Source of the DNA: Sanguinoderma infundibulare | Taxonomy: Eukaryota; Basidiomycota; Agaricomycetes; Polyporales; Polyporaceae | Direction: 5' to 3' | NCBI GenBank assembly: GCA_032821775.1 | Contig: JAVLRN010000016.1 | Span: 496,001 to 560,000, forward strand | DNA length: 64,000 nucleotides | Shown here: one piece after another, positions 37,356-50,267 of the stretch | Layout of the letters: each line of letters opens with the position of its first letter | Position numbering within the stretch: the stretch's first letter is position 1 | The notes under the pieces: generated by a model | The model's database searches: none | Told to the model about the DNA's origin: nothing | Seen by the model: the letters and a program-made list of their open reading frames with translations, nothing else | Translations under genes and position numbers: made by a program

Positions 37356-37499
37356 ATGTGAATGAACCATTGCTTGAAATCTACCATTGGTCTCCTGCTG
37401 TAGCAGGTGGCTAGCGGACGCTTGCCCGACGCCGCCCACGTTGAACGCAACAAACACACTTGCCTCCAACCATTCCGCATCTCATCATCATTTCCCTCC

Positions 37500-38294
37500 A
37501 TGCCTCCGCGCAAGAGTACGAAGGTGTCTGAGCCCATGAAACAGTCTAAGTTATCTTTCATTTCCAAGCGAACGACCTCAACGACCGCTGAGGCCGCCGG
37601 CAAGACCGCTAAAGCGACTCGAAAGCATCCCGCCCGACCCTTGACCAGCCCCTCGTCCAGCGAAGCCATCGTCATCTCGGACAGCGACAGCAACAGGTCC
37701 TCGGACAATGAAGGCGTTGCCCCGGTTCCGAAGAAGCGGCGGCTCAACGTCGCCAAGAGACAGGAGCCCCAGCTTCCGCAGGATGAGGAGACGGTCGATG
37801 CTGAGCCGGAGAAAGAGAAGGAGCCTCTGAAGCTGTCCGACAAGAGGTGGCGGAAGCTCTATGGCGCGGCAAGGGAGAAGATGGATCACTTGGAACCTGG
37901 TGAGTTATCTGCTGCCCCGTCGCAGGACCCGTGTTGACCGCGGCGACGAAGTCCATTCGAAGGGACAGACCATGGTCCACCACATCCTCCGAGTTTTCGA
38001 TCTGTGAGTCGTAATCGGCACGTATGCTCCGAGTTCAACCCTCTAAACACCCGTCCAGCTCATACGAGTATGGCCCTTGCGTCGGTGTCTCCCGCCTCGA
38101 CCGTTGGGAGCGAGCATATGCGCTCGGTTTGAACCCCCCTCCCGAGGTCAGCCTCTGTTTCTCTTTGTCGGTCTTTCCAATTTCTCCGCTGACCTCTGAC
38201 ATCATCATTGCTAAAGATCAAAGAGATCTTGTTGACTAAAGAAGGCAGCACGGACGAGCAATTCTCGCAATCCGTCTTTCACGGCGAAGTCTAG
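37500..38294 (+). CDS. DNA polymerase delta subunit 4 (Cdm1/POLD4 homologue)
   Basis: Exons 37500-37899, 37952-38003, 38059-38146 and 38217-38294 total 618 nt, or 205 residues. The C-terminal motif YGPCVGVSRLDRWERA followed by LGLNPPPEI is the diagnostic signature of the small polymerase delta subunit. The N-terminus holds QSKLSFI (residues 15-21), close to the PCNA-interacting QxxLxxF pattern, as expected for a subunit that helps tie the enzyme to the sliding clamp during lagging-strand synthesis and repair. The middle is a Ser-rich, charged linker with a KKRR basic patch. The protein is longer than the human p12 because of that linker. Two acceptors are AAG. Confidence 0.9.
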
Positions 38295-39151
38295 GGCCGC
38301 GCCCTCTCCTGCTTCCGCACTGCTTCATCTCATCCCATAGTTATCGTGTCATCATTATTAGTTGAACTGTATACCGGACTGTTGTTGTACTATGATCATG
38401 ATGTATTCTCTTATCTCGTTTCGGTACGCCGCACAGAACATGCGTTAATATTGCCGTTACGCGCTGACACAGACGTGTTGATGGCACATGGTACCGAGTT
38501 CCACTATGTAACTCAAGCCACGGGCTTTCATTACGACTCCATCGTTCTCGACCTTCATGGCAGGGATCCCCCTCCCCCTCCCTAGTGTTCACGTTGAATT
38601 ATGGAAGAACGGCAAACATTGAGAGTGATAATGAGGCGAGTCCAGGTCGTAGTCTACACAGGCATGGGGAGGAATGGTAAGCGAAGATGGGCCGAGGATC
38701 GACAAAGATCTAGAGGAGTCGACGAGATGACTGCACGTCGAGCAGCCGGCAAAGGCCTACTCCACAGGCACAGCGAGGCTGGGGAGCAGTCCCGCTGAGG
38801 GCGCACACACCATGCGCGGCTGAAAAGCAGGCGGTTTACGTTGCGGCCCCGGTCTTGATCGAATTTATGACGATAGTGTTATAGACGCCTGGTGAAGTGC
38901 CTATCTAGTGCAAGGAATTGTCGAGGAATGCAAGGAAGGATGACGGGCGACTCGGGAGGTGGAAGTCGCTGCCCCAGGAAAGACATGGACATTCGGAAAG
39001 AATGGATGACTTAGCTCCAAGGTTGGATTTTCAGGTCCCAGCAACCTTGCACACAAGGTAATGAGCCGTTGCCATGAGATGAAAGCACTGTCCATAGCAC
39101 GGATCATGAAAAAAAAAATAACAGCATACAACACAACGCGCCTTCTTGAGC
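38295..39151. other. Intergenic between two converging genes
   Basis: It contains the 3' flanks of the POLD4 homologue and of the chromatin protein gene. A 10-A run lies near 39,110. No gene was recognised. Confidence 0.45.
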
Positions 39152-42100
39152 CTACTCCACCTCCGTCATGGGACTGTCAGCACCCATCGCAGCCTCGATC
39201 CGCGCAGCGCTCGGTTCTGGTTCTGCGGCCAGAGGCGGATTCTCTTCAGGCACATCCGGAACGGGAGGCTGATTCGATACGGGGGCCCCGCTCGCAGACG
39301 GCTCACCAGCTTGAGCCTGAGCATTGGCGAGAGCGATGGCGTTAGCTTCCGCTTCGTCCTCCCCTTCCATCTCCGAGAGCGCGTCCCTGCAGACGAACAG
39401 TTCGTTAGCTCATCTTGCGCTTGCACGAACATAAGAATGGAGAAGACCACGACGCGTACTGGAAAGCGTTCCTGCACTCCGCTCGCATGGCAGGAGAGCG
39501 CCACTTTTGATATTTGCTCGTCGGCGCCAGCATCGCGGCGTCAAGAGCTAGCAAGACAAACGAGGGGCACATTGTGAGCCACATAGACCGATGAGCACAA
39601 GCTACACTCACTGTCGTCTTCGCCGAGGTAGCGTGTGTTCTTGACCTTCACCCAAGCCCTACAGAAAGCATAGGGTATCAGCAACAGCGGTCGCAGACGC
39701 ATCCAACCGCGATTCGCTTACCAATTGTTGAGGGATCTCTTGTGCGCCTTCTTCTCGTAGAACCGCACGAGGACGAAGGGCTCGTTGCTGTCCTTCGGCT
39801 TCGTCCCGCGAACTTTCTTCGGCACTTCGACGTCGTCCTCCTCGAAGACGACAGCGGGCCAGTACGGGAACGAGGCTGCAATGTAGGTCAGCGATAAACT
39901 CCGTGCACGAGAAGCGGCGTAACCAACCTGTCTTCGCCCAGACTACACAAGGGTCAGCGAACGTTCGTGAACGTATTATCCGACACAAAACATACCTAGG
40001 GTTCCACCTTCTACCTTCTCTCCGGCTTTCAAGACGATCATGCCGGGCTCTGGAGGCTGGAGAGGCTTGGCGCGTGCCGCAGGTACATTTTGGTCATCTT
40101 CCGTCGCATTGCCGTCGTCGGACAAGTCCGTCAACTCCGAGTCCACGTCCATAGCGTCCTCTGGGGCGCGGGACGGACCCGCGGCAGAGGACGTCGCCAA
40201 GGCCGGGGGAGCGAGCGCGGGGGTGGCAGCCTCCGCCGCAGCCCGTAATCGAGCCTCCTTTTCCAGCCTCTTCTGCCTCGCCTTCTCGCGACGGGTGGCG
40301 GGAGTATCGATGACGTCAATCCAGATAATCTTGGGAGGACCAGTGTCCTCTTCCTTCTCTTCCTCTGGCTGTTGTACGGGTTGTGGCTCCTCTGCGGGAG
40401 CGGGTTCCCCTTCCAACGGTGCCTCTTGATCTCCGCATTCCTGCGCTACCTCGGATTGGGGTTCGGGTTCGGGCTCAGGCTCAGGTTCAGGCGCGGGCTC
40501 AAGTTCGGGTTCCGGCTCCAACTCTGGTTCAGGTTCAGCGGGAGGCGCAGGAGATGTCGGTGCCGGAGACGTGCGTGCTGTATGTGTATGTTCAGGTACA
40601 GGGGATGCACGTGGAGGCGCAGGAGATGTACGAGGCGAATGGGCAGGCGCAGGGGATAAGCGAGACGATACACGAGACGACCCGACAGGTGCAGGAGATG
40701 CGCGAGGCGACCTGACAGGTGCAGGGGATATGCGAAGCAACGGGACAGGCGCCGGAGACATGCGAGGAGTTGTGACAAGCGCCGGAGACATGCGAGGAGA
40801 TGGAATAGGCACAGGAGATGGGCGATGAGGTGAACGGACAGGAGAAGGAGACACACGAGGGGAAGGAGACGTGTGTGTTGAACGTGCAAGTGTCGTAGGT
40901 GCAAGTTTTGGAGAAGTAGCCTCAGGAGCCTCAGGAGGCGCAAGGTCATCGACGGCAGCGTGCTCTGGGTCACCAACTTCGATATGCTCGGGTTTATCGA
41001 TCTCCATGTGTTCGCCTTGATCGATCTCGATATGTTCGGGTTCGTCGACGTCAATGCGCTCTTCGTCATCGACTTGAACGTGCTCCGACTCGTCGACCTC
41101 CATCCGCTCGGGTTCGTCTGCCTGCGCTTCCGGTTCTTCGACATACGGCGGCTCAGGTAGAGGAGACGGTGTTCGGTTAACACGTGGTCGTTCTGGCAGT
41201 GGAACATGAGGTCGCTCTGGCGGTGGGGACGGCGTTCGGGTTTCCTCAACATGAGGCGACCCTGGCAGCGGGGATGGCGTCGGGGATTTCACAACATGGG
41301 GTGGCTCTGGTAGTGGTGACAACGCAGAGAGCTTCTCCTTCTCAATGACATGAGGTGGTTTGGGAAGCGGGAGCGGTGACGGAGTAGGCGGTCTGGGAGG
41401 CTTCGAAGCATCGATGAATTCGTCCTCCGTCTCGTCCGGATCCGGTTCTGGCGCAGAACGCTTCCGAGACCTGACTGGGGACTCTTCGCCGACTGGAGAC
41501 TCTTCGCCGACTGGAGACTCTTCGCGCGTGTCCGCCGCATCCATGAGGTCCGCAGGCGTCTCGGGAATCTCCTGTGGCACCTCTGGCTGGTCCTTGTGCT
41601 CTGCCGCTGCCGTATCCTCCGGAACGCTGTGAACAGGCGACGCCGGGGCGATAGGCTCTGGCGCATGCTCTGGCTCTGGTTCTTCCACCTGCTCTGACTC
41701 CAGTACGGACCCTTCCTCGGGAGTAATGTCGAGCTCTGGTTCTGGCACCGTTTCGGGTTCAGGCTCATGCTCGACCTCGACCTCGACCTCAGGCACCATT
41801 TCGGTCTCATGCTCCACCTCGATCTCGACATCAACCTCAGGTGACATTTCGGGCTCGCCCTCGAGCTCAAGTTCTGGTTCTTCAGGAACACGAGGAGACA
41901 TAGACGCCTCCGCATGTTCCGGAACGCTGGGCTGTCCCACTGCCAATGGTGGTGGCGGCGGTGGCGGGCTGCTGACAGTGACGACGTCGATTTCGATGTC
42001 TTCGTCGATCTCCTCCACAGGCGGACGAGGTATTTCAGCGGCGGCATGCTCGAATACATCAACAGGCTCAGGGACGCTGCTGCGTTCGCGCCCTGGTTGG

Positions 42101-45100
42101 ATACGAGGTGTTGTGGGCGGGGAGAGCTGTGTCGCAGGTTGCTGTGGAGATGACGGGATCGGAGGCGAGGAAGGCGATGGCGAGGAACGTTTGGGTGAAA
42201 GTGGTGTTTGGACATGCCGAGGCTCCGGCTCATGCTCTGACTCGGGGACGGACGTTGGCTGGGAATAGGAAGTAGGCGCAGGTGGAGGTGGGGAAGGTTC
42301 GCGTGGAGGTGGGGATGCGGGAGGTTTAGAAGTGATGGGCTCAGGAGCTTCAGACGGCAGGACTTCACCCGAGGGAGCCTCCAACGGCTCTACGGGGCCT
42401 GTCTCCAAAGGTACAGATGTAGAGGGTTGATCGGATTCAGCAGGGATCTCGTCCGCAGGAGGATGAGATGCTAGCCCCTCCGATGAAACGGCGCTGACAT
42501 CCCGTGGCCGAGACTTTTCGTGACCTATGTAAACAACCAAATATATCAGAAGACTGGCGGCGGCAAATGCAAACGCAACCTTACTTGTCTTCGCCCTCTT
42601 CCTCGGGGGAGGTACAGGTCCGCGCTCGACACCAGACCTCCCGCCCCGCTTCTGCTCGGGCGGGAAAATCCAACCTTGCTCGAACATCTTGAACGACTGC
42701 CTGCTGTCGACGTCGTTCACGGTGAGCGGGATGTCCTGTCCACCAGGCGCCCCCATCGACTTCCGCTGCCTCTTTGGCTTTGGAGGAGGAACACTCGGCC
42801 CGGCCTCCGCCGTAACCTGGTCCCCTGCGACCGAGCTCCCTTCACCGGTCTCCGACGTCCCGATGGCCTCCGCTTCGAACGCCGCAACAGCTGCGGCCCC
42901 AGCGCGAGTCCGCGTCGCACGGAAGCCTGGGGATGCGTCAAGAGCGGCATGTCGTTCTTCTCGCTTACGCTTGATGGCAGCACTCCTATCCCTGCCTTTC
43001 TTCTCTTTCTCCTTCTCCTTCTCTTTCTCCAGCTCCATCACTCTCTCCGTCTCCTCCGCTCTCTCCTTCTCTTCCGCTCTCTCCTTCTCCGCTCTCTCCT
43101 TCTCCTCCGCTCTCTCCCTCTCCTCCGCTCTCTCCCTCTCCTCCGCTCTCTCCCTCTCCTTCTCCTTCTGCTGCTCCATCCGCCTCCGTTTCAGTTCCTG
43201 TACCACGGGATAGGGAGTGGGCCTCTTGACCGGTGGCAGCGGGGGCGCAGGCGGCCGAATGAGCGGAAGCTCAAAGTTCAGCAGTGACTCGATCGGCGTG
43301 GACGTGAGGGTGAGATTAGTGTCCTGCCGGATCGATTCCTCCGATACCAGGAGGTTGAGCAAATCCAACGGCGGCTCGAGGTCCCCAATCAGAGGCAAGG
43401 GTGCAGCATCATGCTGCTCGGGCCGACTCTTAATCTCCTCGACGTTTCCGTCGGCGACGGGCTCAAGTTCGGCGTCAGGTACCACAGCGGCTGGCGCAGG
43501 GAGGTGGACGAGCTTGTCAAGCTCCGCGAGCGGCGCCTGTGCAGCGTTCCGTATCCGGACTGCAGTCTTGTAGTAGGGCGTGCTTGGCTCGTTGTACGTC
43601 GTCGCATTGTCCAGCACGAGATTGATGTCGCGCTACACCAGCGTCAGCATTGTTGTGATGAATACGCGCCTGTGAACCTTGAATTGCTCACCTTGAATTC
43701 TGCCAAATCAAGGTACTCGTGTCTGTCCAGCTTCTGATCTATCATATCCCAGCACATCGGGTGCTTGATCACGTCGTAGTAATCAGGAACCTCCGTCTTG
43801 CTCACGGGGGTCTTGAAGTAACCGTTCTGTCGGTCCAGACTGCAGCCACAACATCAGCCAAAGACCGCTAGACGTCAACGGAGGGCACATAGTGACACAT
43901 ACGCAGTGATCTTCTGGAACGCCAGCCTAAGCGGGCCCTCGTGCGGGAATAGGAAGTACAAGAGCACGTCCTGAATAGCCTCGGCCTGCGCTTGCTTGAC
44001 TCGCTCGCGCATGCGGACGGCGTCGGTAATGGTGCGCATGTTCTCGAGGTCGTCCCTGAGTCCTTTCATGACCTACAACAGCGTTCGTGAGCTAATGCTA
44101 CCACGAGCGCAGATGACCGAATACTGACGTCGAGCTTGGCAGCTTTTTCCTGATCGGTCTGCTGCTTGCTGCCCGAAAGCGCAGTCCAAGGCTCCAAATG
44201 CAGCCGCTTGAGCAGAGGAGCACCCCGCCTCGCTTCCCGCTTTAGGCTCCAGTACCGGCAAACCAGATGTACGAACTCCTGCTTGTGCCGCACCTGTATC
44301 CTCGAGATGTAGTGCAGAATACGGCTGACGATGATCTTGGGCACAAGCGGCGGACCCGGCTTGTACGTCTTGTTATATGCGCGTGCGCTCTTGCTCGATT
44401 TCGGGGTTTGGTGGTGGCCGTCAACCTCGTCCCCGTCATCCGGCTCGGCTTCAAGTGCTGCATCACGGACCTTTTGTTGTTCGGGCTACGATGGTCGGTA
44501 GGATAAGCTGCTATCCTCAGAAACGATCGAACCCAAAGACGGTAACGCTTACCGGCAGGTGCTTCTCGCAGTAGCAGGCGAGGACCGGTGCTTCTGAGCC
44601 CTGGCTGGCCTTCATAGGCATGAGGAACTTCTCCTTCCGAGCGCACGTAGCGTGGAACGCGGTGAAGCACGACGACTTGGTGCACTGTATGCAGGCACCG
44701 TGCTTCTCATCACACACCGAACACCTCTAGAACGTCTCAGTATCACCGTTGGAAAATGTAAAAATCAGGTACTAACCAGTTTCCAGCGCTGCTTCGAGAT
44801 TTTCTCCACTCCAGTGATAGGTTCCATGAAAACTTCGTTCGCAACCGCCGTTTCTGGCACCCATATCGCGCAGAGAAGATGGACCCAGTCGCCGGAGACA
44901 GTCTGTTTGAACGCGCCGCCTTCCTTGGGACAGAGAATGCACGACTAGTACACCAGTGGTGAGCTTGCGTGCTTTATAACACAAAGGGAGTTATCTCGTA
45001 ACGAGTCACCCCATGGCGCCCTACGGGAATCAGAATCGGAGACAGACAGCAAAGATTCCTGCCGAATCGTGTGCGGAATGTGAATTGGAATGTGAAAGCA

Positions 45101-46147
45101 TAACCCTTGGAAGCGCATTCTGGCACGAAACGGGTGGATCTGCGAAACTATGCGATCTAACATACAGGCTTTGCGATAGTTATGCTGTATTTCTCCATAT
45201 GGCATTCCGGGAGTCATGATTCTCAACCAGCATGACTCCGCCATAGTGAGAGCGAAAAAGGGGACAGCAGGGGGCAAGTCTCAAATGACGAAATCGTGGA
45301 GTGTGCGCGAGATTAGAAGGAAGCGACTCACGACTGGGTTCTCCGGGGAGACAGTGCATTTCCGACAAAGCCACTGTCCCTCTGGGATGTAAGGAACGCC
45401 GTAGCAATCTGAACATATGGGATTACCAACCCTTGTCAGGGTGTCGGCATAGGAAAGCAACATACCCTGGTGGACTGCGAGGTTGCACCCGTCGCAGAAT
45501 ACGATGGCGTTGGCATTCTCTCCTTCCGAATCGTCACATATCGCGCATGTGGAATCCTCGGACGGCAAAGCAATGTCGGACTTCGGAATATTCTTGGTCT
45601 ACACGTACGGGGTCAGGGTTGGCGGACAGGCAGTGGCAGGCGGACTCACCAGGTCGAACCATTCCTTCTCTAGCCTATCCATGACGATCTCGAACGTCTC
45701 GTACGACACTTTGTCGAGCTGCTGAGCCTTCCTCTCCGCATTCAGGACGTCGACCCATTCTTGGTCTACCAGAACCGTGAGCGAAATGCGCACGACAGGA
45801 CTCGGCAGGCGCACCTTGCTCGTCCATATCATACTCGACCTGAACCGCCAGGTCGCTCTCGAGTGGCTCTGTGTACGCATCGGCATCTGCTCCCCCCTAA
45901 GCGCACTGCTGAACTCACCGATGTAGCGAATGTAGTGCTTCTCCTGTTGGAAAAGGGACGGGCCATTGTCTGCAAAGGCTTGAGCCACAGGCATGACGCC
46001 ACACGAGACTCGGTAGCACATACACCCATACGACCGCGAAACCTGATCGGCGACCCCAGCGGCTTGCTGCGTCCCCTCGTCGGTGATCTTCACGAATGAG
46101 ACCTTGGGGAGTGGATTTGGCGCGGGCGACGCCACGCCGCGCGCCAT
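39152..46147 (-). CDS. NuA3/BRPF-type chromatin reader: EPL1, PHD, ePHD, bromodomain, PWWP
   Basis: This is a multi-exon gene read from [18 protein letters not shown]. Domains in order: an EPL1-like block ([47 protein letters not shown]); a PHD finger ([38 protein letters not shown]); an extended PHD ([46 protein letters not shown]); a bromodomain ([29 protein letters not shown]); and a C-terminal PWWP-like domain ([22 protein letters not shown]). This is the architecture of yeast Nto1 and animal BRPF/JADE scaffolds for MYST histone acetyltransferases that read methylated or acetylated H3. Between bromodomain and PWWP lies about 900 residues of Pro/Glu/Ser-rich low-complexity sequence plus a Glu/Arg coiled-coil run. 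Total length is roughly 1,900 residues. The 42.5-kb hydrophobic stretch in the long frame is an in-frame intron. Confidence 0.9.
41474..41526 (-). repeat. Coding tandem repeat (EESPVG units)
   Basis: An 18-nt unit encoding EESPVG is repeated nearly three times in the low-complexity region of the chromatin reader. The near identity at DNA level suggests recent slippage expansion. Confidence 0.7.
43020..43165 (-). repeat. Coding minisatellite: Glu/Arg/Ala coiled-coil run
   Basis: Imperfect CTCTCC/CTCCGC units encode repeated [12 protein letters not shown] in the chromatin reader between bromodomain and the Pro-rich region. It is expected to form a single charged alpha helix or coiled coil. Confidence 0.7.
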
Positions 46148-46434
46148 CGTTGGATGGAGACCCTATCAACACACAGAAATCAGATGCAAGGTGTGCCAGC
46201 CGCGCCAGAGAGCAGGGACGGGTCGAGATTCAAGCAGAACGCGCGGGACGGCGAGGAGGAGTTGGCGGTCGGCGAGAAAGGGACTTTGCCGTGGTGCGCG
46301 CGGGGCTGCGCCTATGTCGGTCGCGGCAGCGTGTCCGAGCTCAAGCGCGCAACGCCTCCTCCATCTTGCATATCGACTACAACGACGATTACGACTACGA
46401 CGATCCCCTCTCTCTCCTTTGATCTGCCTCCGTT
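46148..46434. promoter_or_regulatory. Divergent promoter shared by the chromatin reader and ARP2
   Basis: Only 287 bp separate the two opposite start codons (46,147 minus and 46,435 plus). Both genes are housekeeping types, so a shared bidirectional promoter is likely. No TATA box is evident; a pyrimidine-rich run lies just before the ARP2 start. Confidence 0.6.
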
Positions 46435-48110
46435 ATGGACCCCTCAGTGCCTCTGGTTGTTGACAACGGCACCGGTGTGCGTACATATCTAATCGGTCCA
46501 TGTATGCGCTCGGGTGGTCACTAACCTGTCCCCACTGCTCCATCCAGTTCGTAAAAGTGGGCTACGCCGGGTCCAACTTCCCAGAACATGGTGTGTACCA
46601 GGACCGAGCAGGCCATCGCCCATGCACCCGCCCCTGACCATTCCATTGGTGCCTGACACGATGATCCTCCTCGTGCAGTATTCCCCTCCATCGTCGGCCG
46701 CCCCATCCTGCGAGCCGAGGAGCGCGTTGCGGGCTCGGCGGTCATCAAGGACGTCATGATCGGCGACGAGGCCGCGGAGAACCGCAACTACCTGCAGGTC
46801 ACCCAGCCGATGGAGCACGGTATCGTGCGCAACTGGGAGGACATGAAGCTCCTCTGGGACTACACGTTTGACGAGAAGCTGAGGGTCGACACCCGCGGGC
46901 GCAAGGTTCTGCTGACTGAGCCGCCGATGAACCCGAAGGCGAACCGGCAGCGAATGGCGCAGGTCATGTTTGAGGAGTACGGCTTCCAGGGCGTGTATGT
47001 GGCCATTCAGGCCGTCCTGACGCTATATGCGCAAGGTGCGTCTTGTATCTCCGGTCTAATGTTGAGGAAGCCTGCTGGAGGGTCCGAGGTTGCCATCCAA
47101 TGGTTCAGATACCGAAACCTTGCCACTATCCCCGAACCAAAGCGCAGAGTTCGCCAGGCACAACCTCATGCCACGATGCTATCTTTACACCCCGGATCCG
47201 GTATGCTCACCGTTTGCACGCTAACTAGGTCTAACAACCGGTGTGGTCGTCGACTCCGGAGATGGCGTCACGCACATCGTACCCGTGTACGACGGCTTCG
47301 CGCTCCCTCACTTAACGCGCCGGCTCGACATCGCCGGGCGAGACGTGACGCGGTACCTGATCAAGCTCCTCCTCATGCGCGGCTACGCCTTCAATCGAAC
47401 AGCAGATTTCGAGACCGTCCGGGAGATCAAGGAGAAGCTCTGCTACGTCAGCTACGACCTCGACCTTGACACCCGGCTGTCGGAAGAGACGACCGTCCTC
47501 GTCGAGACCTACACCGTACGTCCCTTCCCCTCTCGTTAGCTGGTACTATAGCAAAGCTTAACTCTGTGTTTGGGCGGTACGCAGCTCCCGGACGGGCGTG
47601 TAATCAAAATCGGCTCTGAGCGGTTCGAAGCCCCAGAATGCATGTTCCAACCGCACCTCGTCGATGTCGAACAGCCGGGTGTCGCAGAGATGCTCTTCCA
47701 GACGATTCAGACCGCAGCCGTCGACGTCCGCGCCGAGCTCTACAAGCACATCGTCCTATCCGGCGGCTCAAGCATGTACCCCGGGCTGCCGAGCCGGCTC
47801 GAGAAGGAGATGAAGCAGCTCTACCTCACGCGCGTCCTCAATGGGGACCCGTCGCGACTGAACGTGCGTCTCGCTATTCGTCCGTGCAGGTTTTTGGTCT
47901 GGTACCGATGTCATTTCTGTTTGTGCGAACGTACAGAAATTCAAGATCCGAATCGAGGACCCCCCGCGCCGAAAGCACATGGTCTTCTTGGGTGGTGCGG
48001 TCCTCGCGGACATCATGAAGCAGCGCGAGGAGTTCTGGGTCACGCGCGAGGAGTGGTTCGAGCAGGGCGCCCGCGCGTTGGACAAGCTCGCGCGCGGGGA
48101 GAACAACTGA
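46435..48110 (+). CDS. ARP2: Actin-related protein 2 (ARP2/3 complex)
   Basis: Exons are 46435-46476, 46548-46590, 46679-47035, 47229-47515, 47585-47863 and 47937-48110. They total 1,182 nt, or 393 residues, the normal length for ARP2. Actin-fold motifs include VVDNGTG and FVKVGYAG (phosphate 1), [18 protein letters not shown] (phosphate 2), and [18 protein letters not shown] (adenosine loop). The insert and the ending [16 protein letters not shown] are those of ARP2 rather than actin. It nucleates branched actin filaments with ARP3 in the cytoplasm, supporting endocytosis and polarity. No damage is seen. Confidence 0.95.
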
Positions 48111-48766
48111 GCGTAGAGCCGGCATCGAAGCGGACATGCAGGGCATGTGTCGAAAGGAGGCAAGTTGAGATGGCCGCCCTCGCGACTCGGAGGACGATTT
48201 GTTAGTATTGTAATCATGCTGTAACAATGTTTTGAATGACGGATCTCACATCTCTTTCAACGGTATTCCTTAGCCAACTCTTCAACGCTGGCCACCTTGC
48301 GTCCGGTCATGTGTCGACAGCTATCTTCGCTACTTACATGGGCAATCTTGTATAGCACGGCTTCCGGCCCGAACTGCTCCCGATCGCGCTGAATCCTGAC
48401 ATCACTTCAAGTTCAAGCTTCGTCTCCATTACTTGCTTTAACTGTGCCTTTACGTGTTGTTTGTCTCTGTTTGTACAAGCCGGCGAGGTGTCATTACATA
48501 CCTGAGCTGCTTCCGTAGCGTAGTCGGTTCAATCTCATCCGTTCTCCGTTCTTCGTACGTCTGACTCGATGTTGGATTAACCTATGTAAGAGGGGTGCGT
48601 GTAACGTATAGTACAATGGTGATCTAAAGTATATGCATGTAAGTGAGCGGTGATGATCCATTATACAGGGGATAAAGCGTAGTCCATAGCATGTGCGGAA
48701 GAGCATACAATGGGAGCCATGCAAGTCTAACCGGGATGCAATGATGATGACGGTGCGGGCGAGGTG
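48111..48766. other. Intergenic between converging ARP2 and carrier genes
   Basis: AT-richer sequence with 3' flanks of both genes and no coding or RNA motif that I can support. Confidence 0.45.
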
Positions 48767-49940
48767 TCATGTCATGCGTAACGCAGCCTCATAGATGAAG
48801 AACATAACCGCGGCGTTGGGGATGACACGCATGAGGTGTGCGCTGAGGCCGCCGTATAACGACTTGGCGCCCTCCTCGGCGATGACGAGGCGTAATGTTT
48901 GCCAGAGGCCGATGTACTTGACCTTCCCGTCCACGAGTGGTTGTCGTAGTCGTGTTCGCAGAACCTGCCCGGATGTCAGCAAGCCCGGCGGTATTGCAGG
49001 AGTGTCTAGAGCAACGGACCTCATGAGGATACGTGATCACCGACGCAACGCACTTGGCCGTGCCCGCACTCCCAATCATGGCTACCCACTCTTGCACGCC
49101 GCCCTTCCTTTTCGTCGCCCCGGTGAGCTTCTTCAGCCGCTCATAAAGCACCCACTGAATCGTGGTCTCCGTCACGCCCAGATAGCTCGCGCTCAGGCCC
49201 TTGTAGAACCCTCGCACACCCTCCTCCCTCAGTATCTTCTTAATCATGCTCGCGGACCCGCCAAAGGACGACCGTGCGCCGGCGAACTCGGGCTTGTGCG
49301 CATCGAGCTGTAGGCGAGTCTTGACGACCCAGATCGGGTTCGTCGCCGTGCCAGTCGCGACGCCGGCTATGGCGGCGGCGGCGAGGTGCACCCACGAGTT
49401 CTCCTGGCCGTGGTTGAAGTTGTTGGCGATGACCTGCTTGCCGTTTCCATAGGTGAAGAAGTTGATCGACCTCGCGGGGACGACGCCGACCAAAGTGGGC
49501 CCGAGCCCTTTGAAGAGCGCGCGGGGGGACTCTTCGCGGTATATGTCCCTGCGAGCGCGGCGTAAGCGTGGCGGACGAATATGGAGTGGAGAGATACGTA
49601 CCGAATGATGTGCGCCGTCTCCACAAAATGCCACAGGAGACTCCGGCGGATGGCGACGGTCGCGGCGCCGCTGCCATCTATGCTGATGTGCGTGTGTTTG
49701 GCGCGGAAGAGGTCCGACTGCAGTCGCGTCTTCACGACGTCGAACGGACTCGTCACGATGGCGCCGCACATCCCGCCTAGCCTGTGTGCGCGGGCATACG
49801 CGTCAGACACGTTTCTCCAATCGCGTTGGTCGTGTTACGTAGAACACTCACCCGCCAGCAACGAAATGGTGCCAGGACTTTGCTGGCAGCCAGCTGACTT
49901 TTGAAGGCCCTTCTAGTGTCCGCGGGGCCGTGTCGGCCAT
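48767..49940 (-). CDS. Mitochondrial carrier, pyrimidine nucleotide (Rim2/SLC25A33-36) type, 331 aa
   Basis: Exons on the minus strand are 49940-49852, 49781-49602, 49548-49020 and 48964-48767, totalling 996 nt. The start MADTAPRTLEGPSKVSW leads into AKSWHHFVAGGLGGMCGA. Three carrier repeats carry SPFDVVKTRLQ, NPIWVVKTRLQ and YPHEVLRTRLRQ, the PxD/ExxK/R signatures. The tryptophan in the second motif and the fused GMCGAIVTSPFDVVKTR opening are characteristic of Rim2-like carriers, which move pyrimidine nucleotides across the inner membrane for mitochondrial DNA and RNA synthesis. Length is standard. Folate/FAD-type carriers are the main alternative. Confidence 0.88.
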
Positions 49941-50267
49941 TTTCTAGGGAGAGAGAAGGGGGGAAGGGGGAGGCGGAAAGCGAGGAGAGGGAGGTGGACG
50001 AAGGCAAGTCGACGGGACGAGCTGCCGCGTCGCAGAGGGCGGCTATGCTCCTGAATTTTTGATGATGTCAGCATGATAAGATTAGATAGACGTTTCAAAT
50101 GATCAAGTGCAACATCCCTACTCTGACCCTCATCCACGACCATCTCGTGCTCAGGTGCTAGCCTCCTCGTCATTGTACCCTATTTCCTGCTACTTGAAGG
50201 CTCCATATAGACTCGTTTTACTTCGCAAGGACCTTTTGTCAAACAGGCTGGTGCCAGAAGCATCGAA

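Noticed and set aside
42524..42590. A transmembrane segment ([10 protein letters not shown]) in the chromatin reader
   Set aside because: It is encoded by a 60-nt in-frame intron with proper GT and AG borders, and would be meaningless between a charged linker and a Ser-rich stretch of a nuclear protein.
42520..43287. 255-codon plus-strand frame rich in Leu
   Set aside because: It is the complement of the Glu/Arg coiled-coil repeat of the chromatin reader; Leu runs arise from reversed GAG/GAA codons.
48515..48545. tRNA B-box-like word GTCGGTTCAATCTC
   Set aside because: No acceptor, D-arm or anticodon arm could be folded around it.
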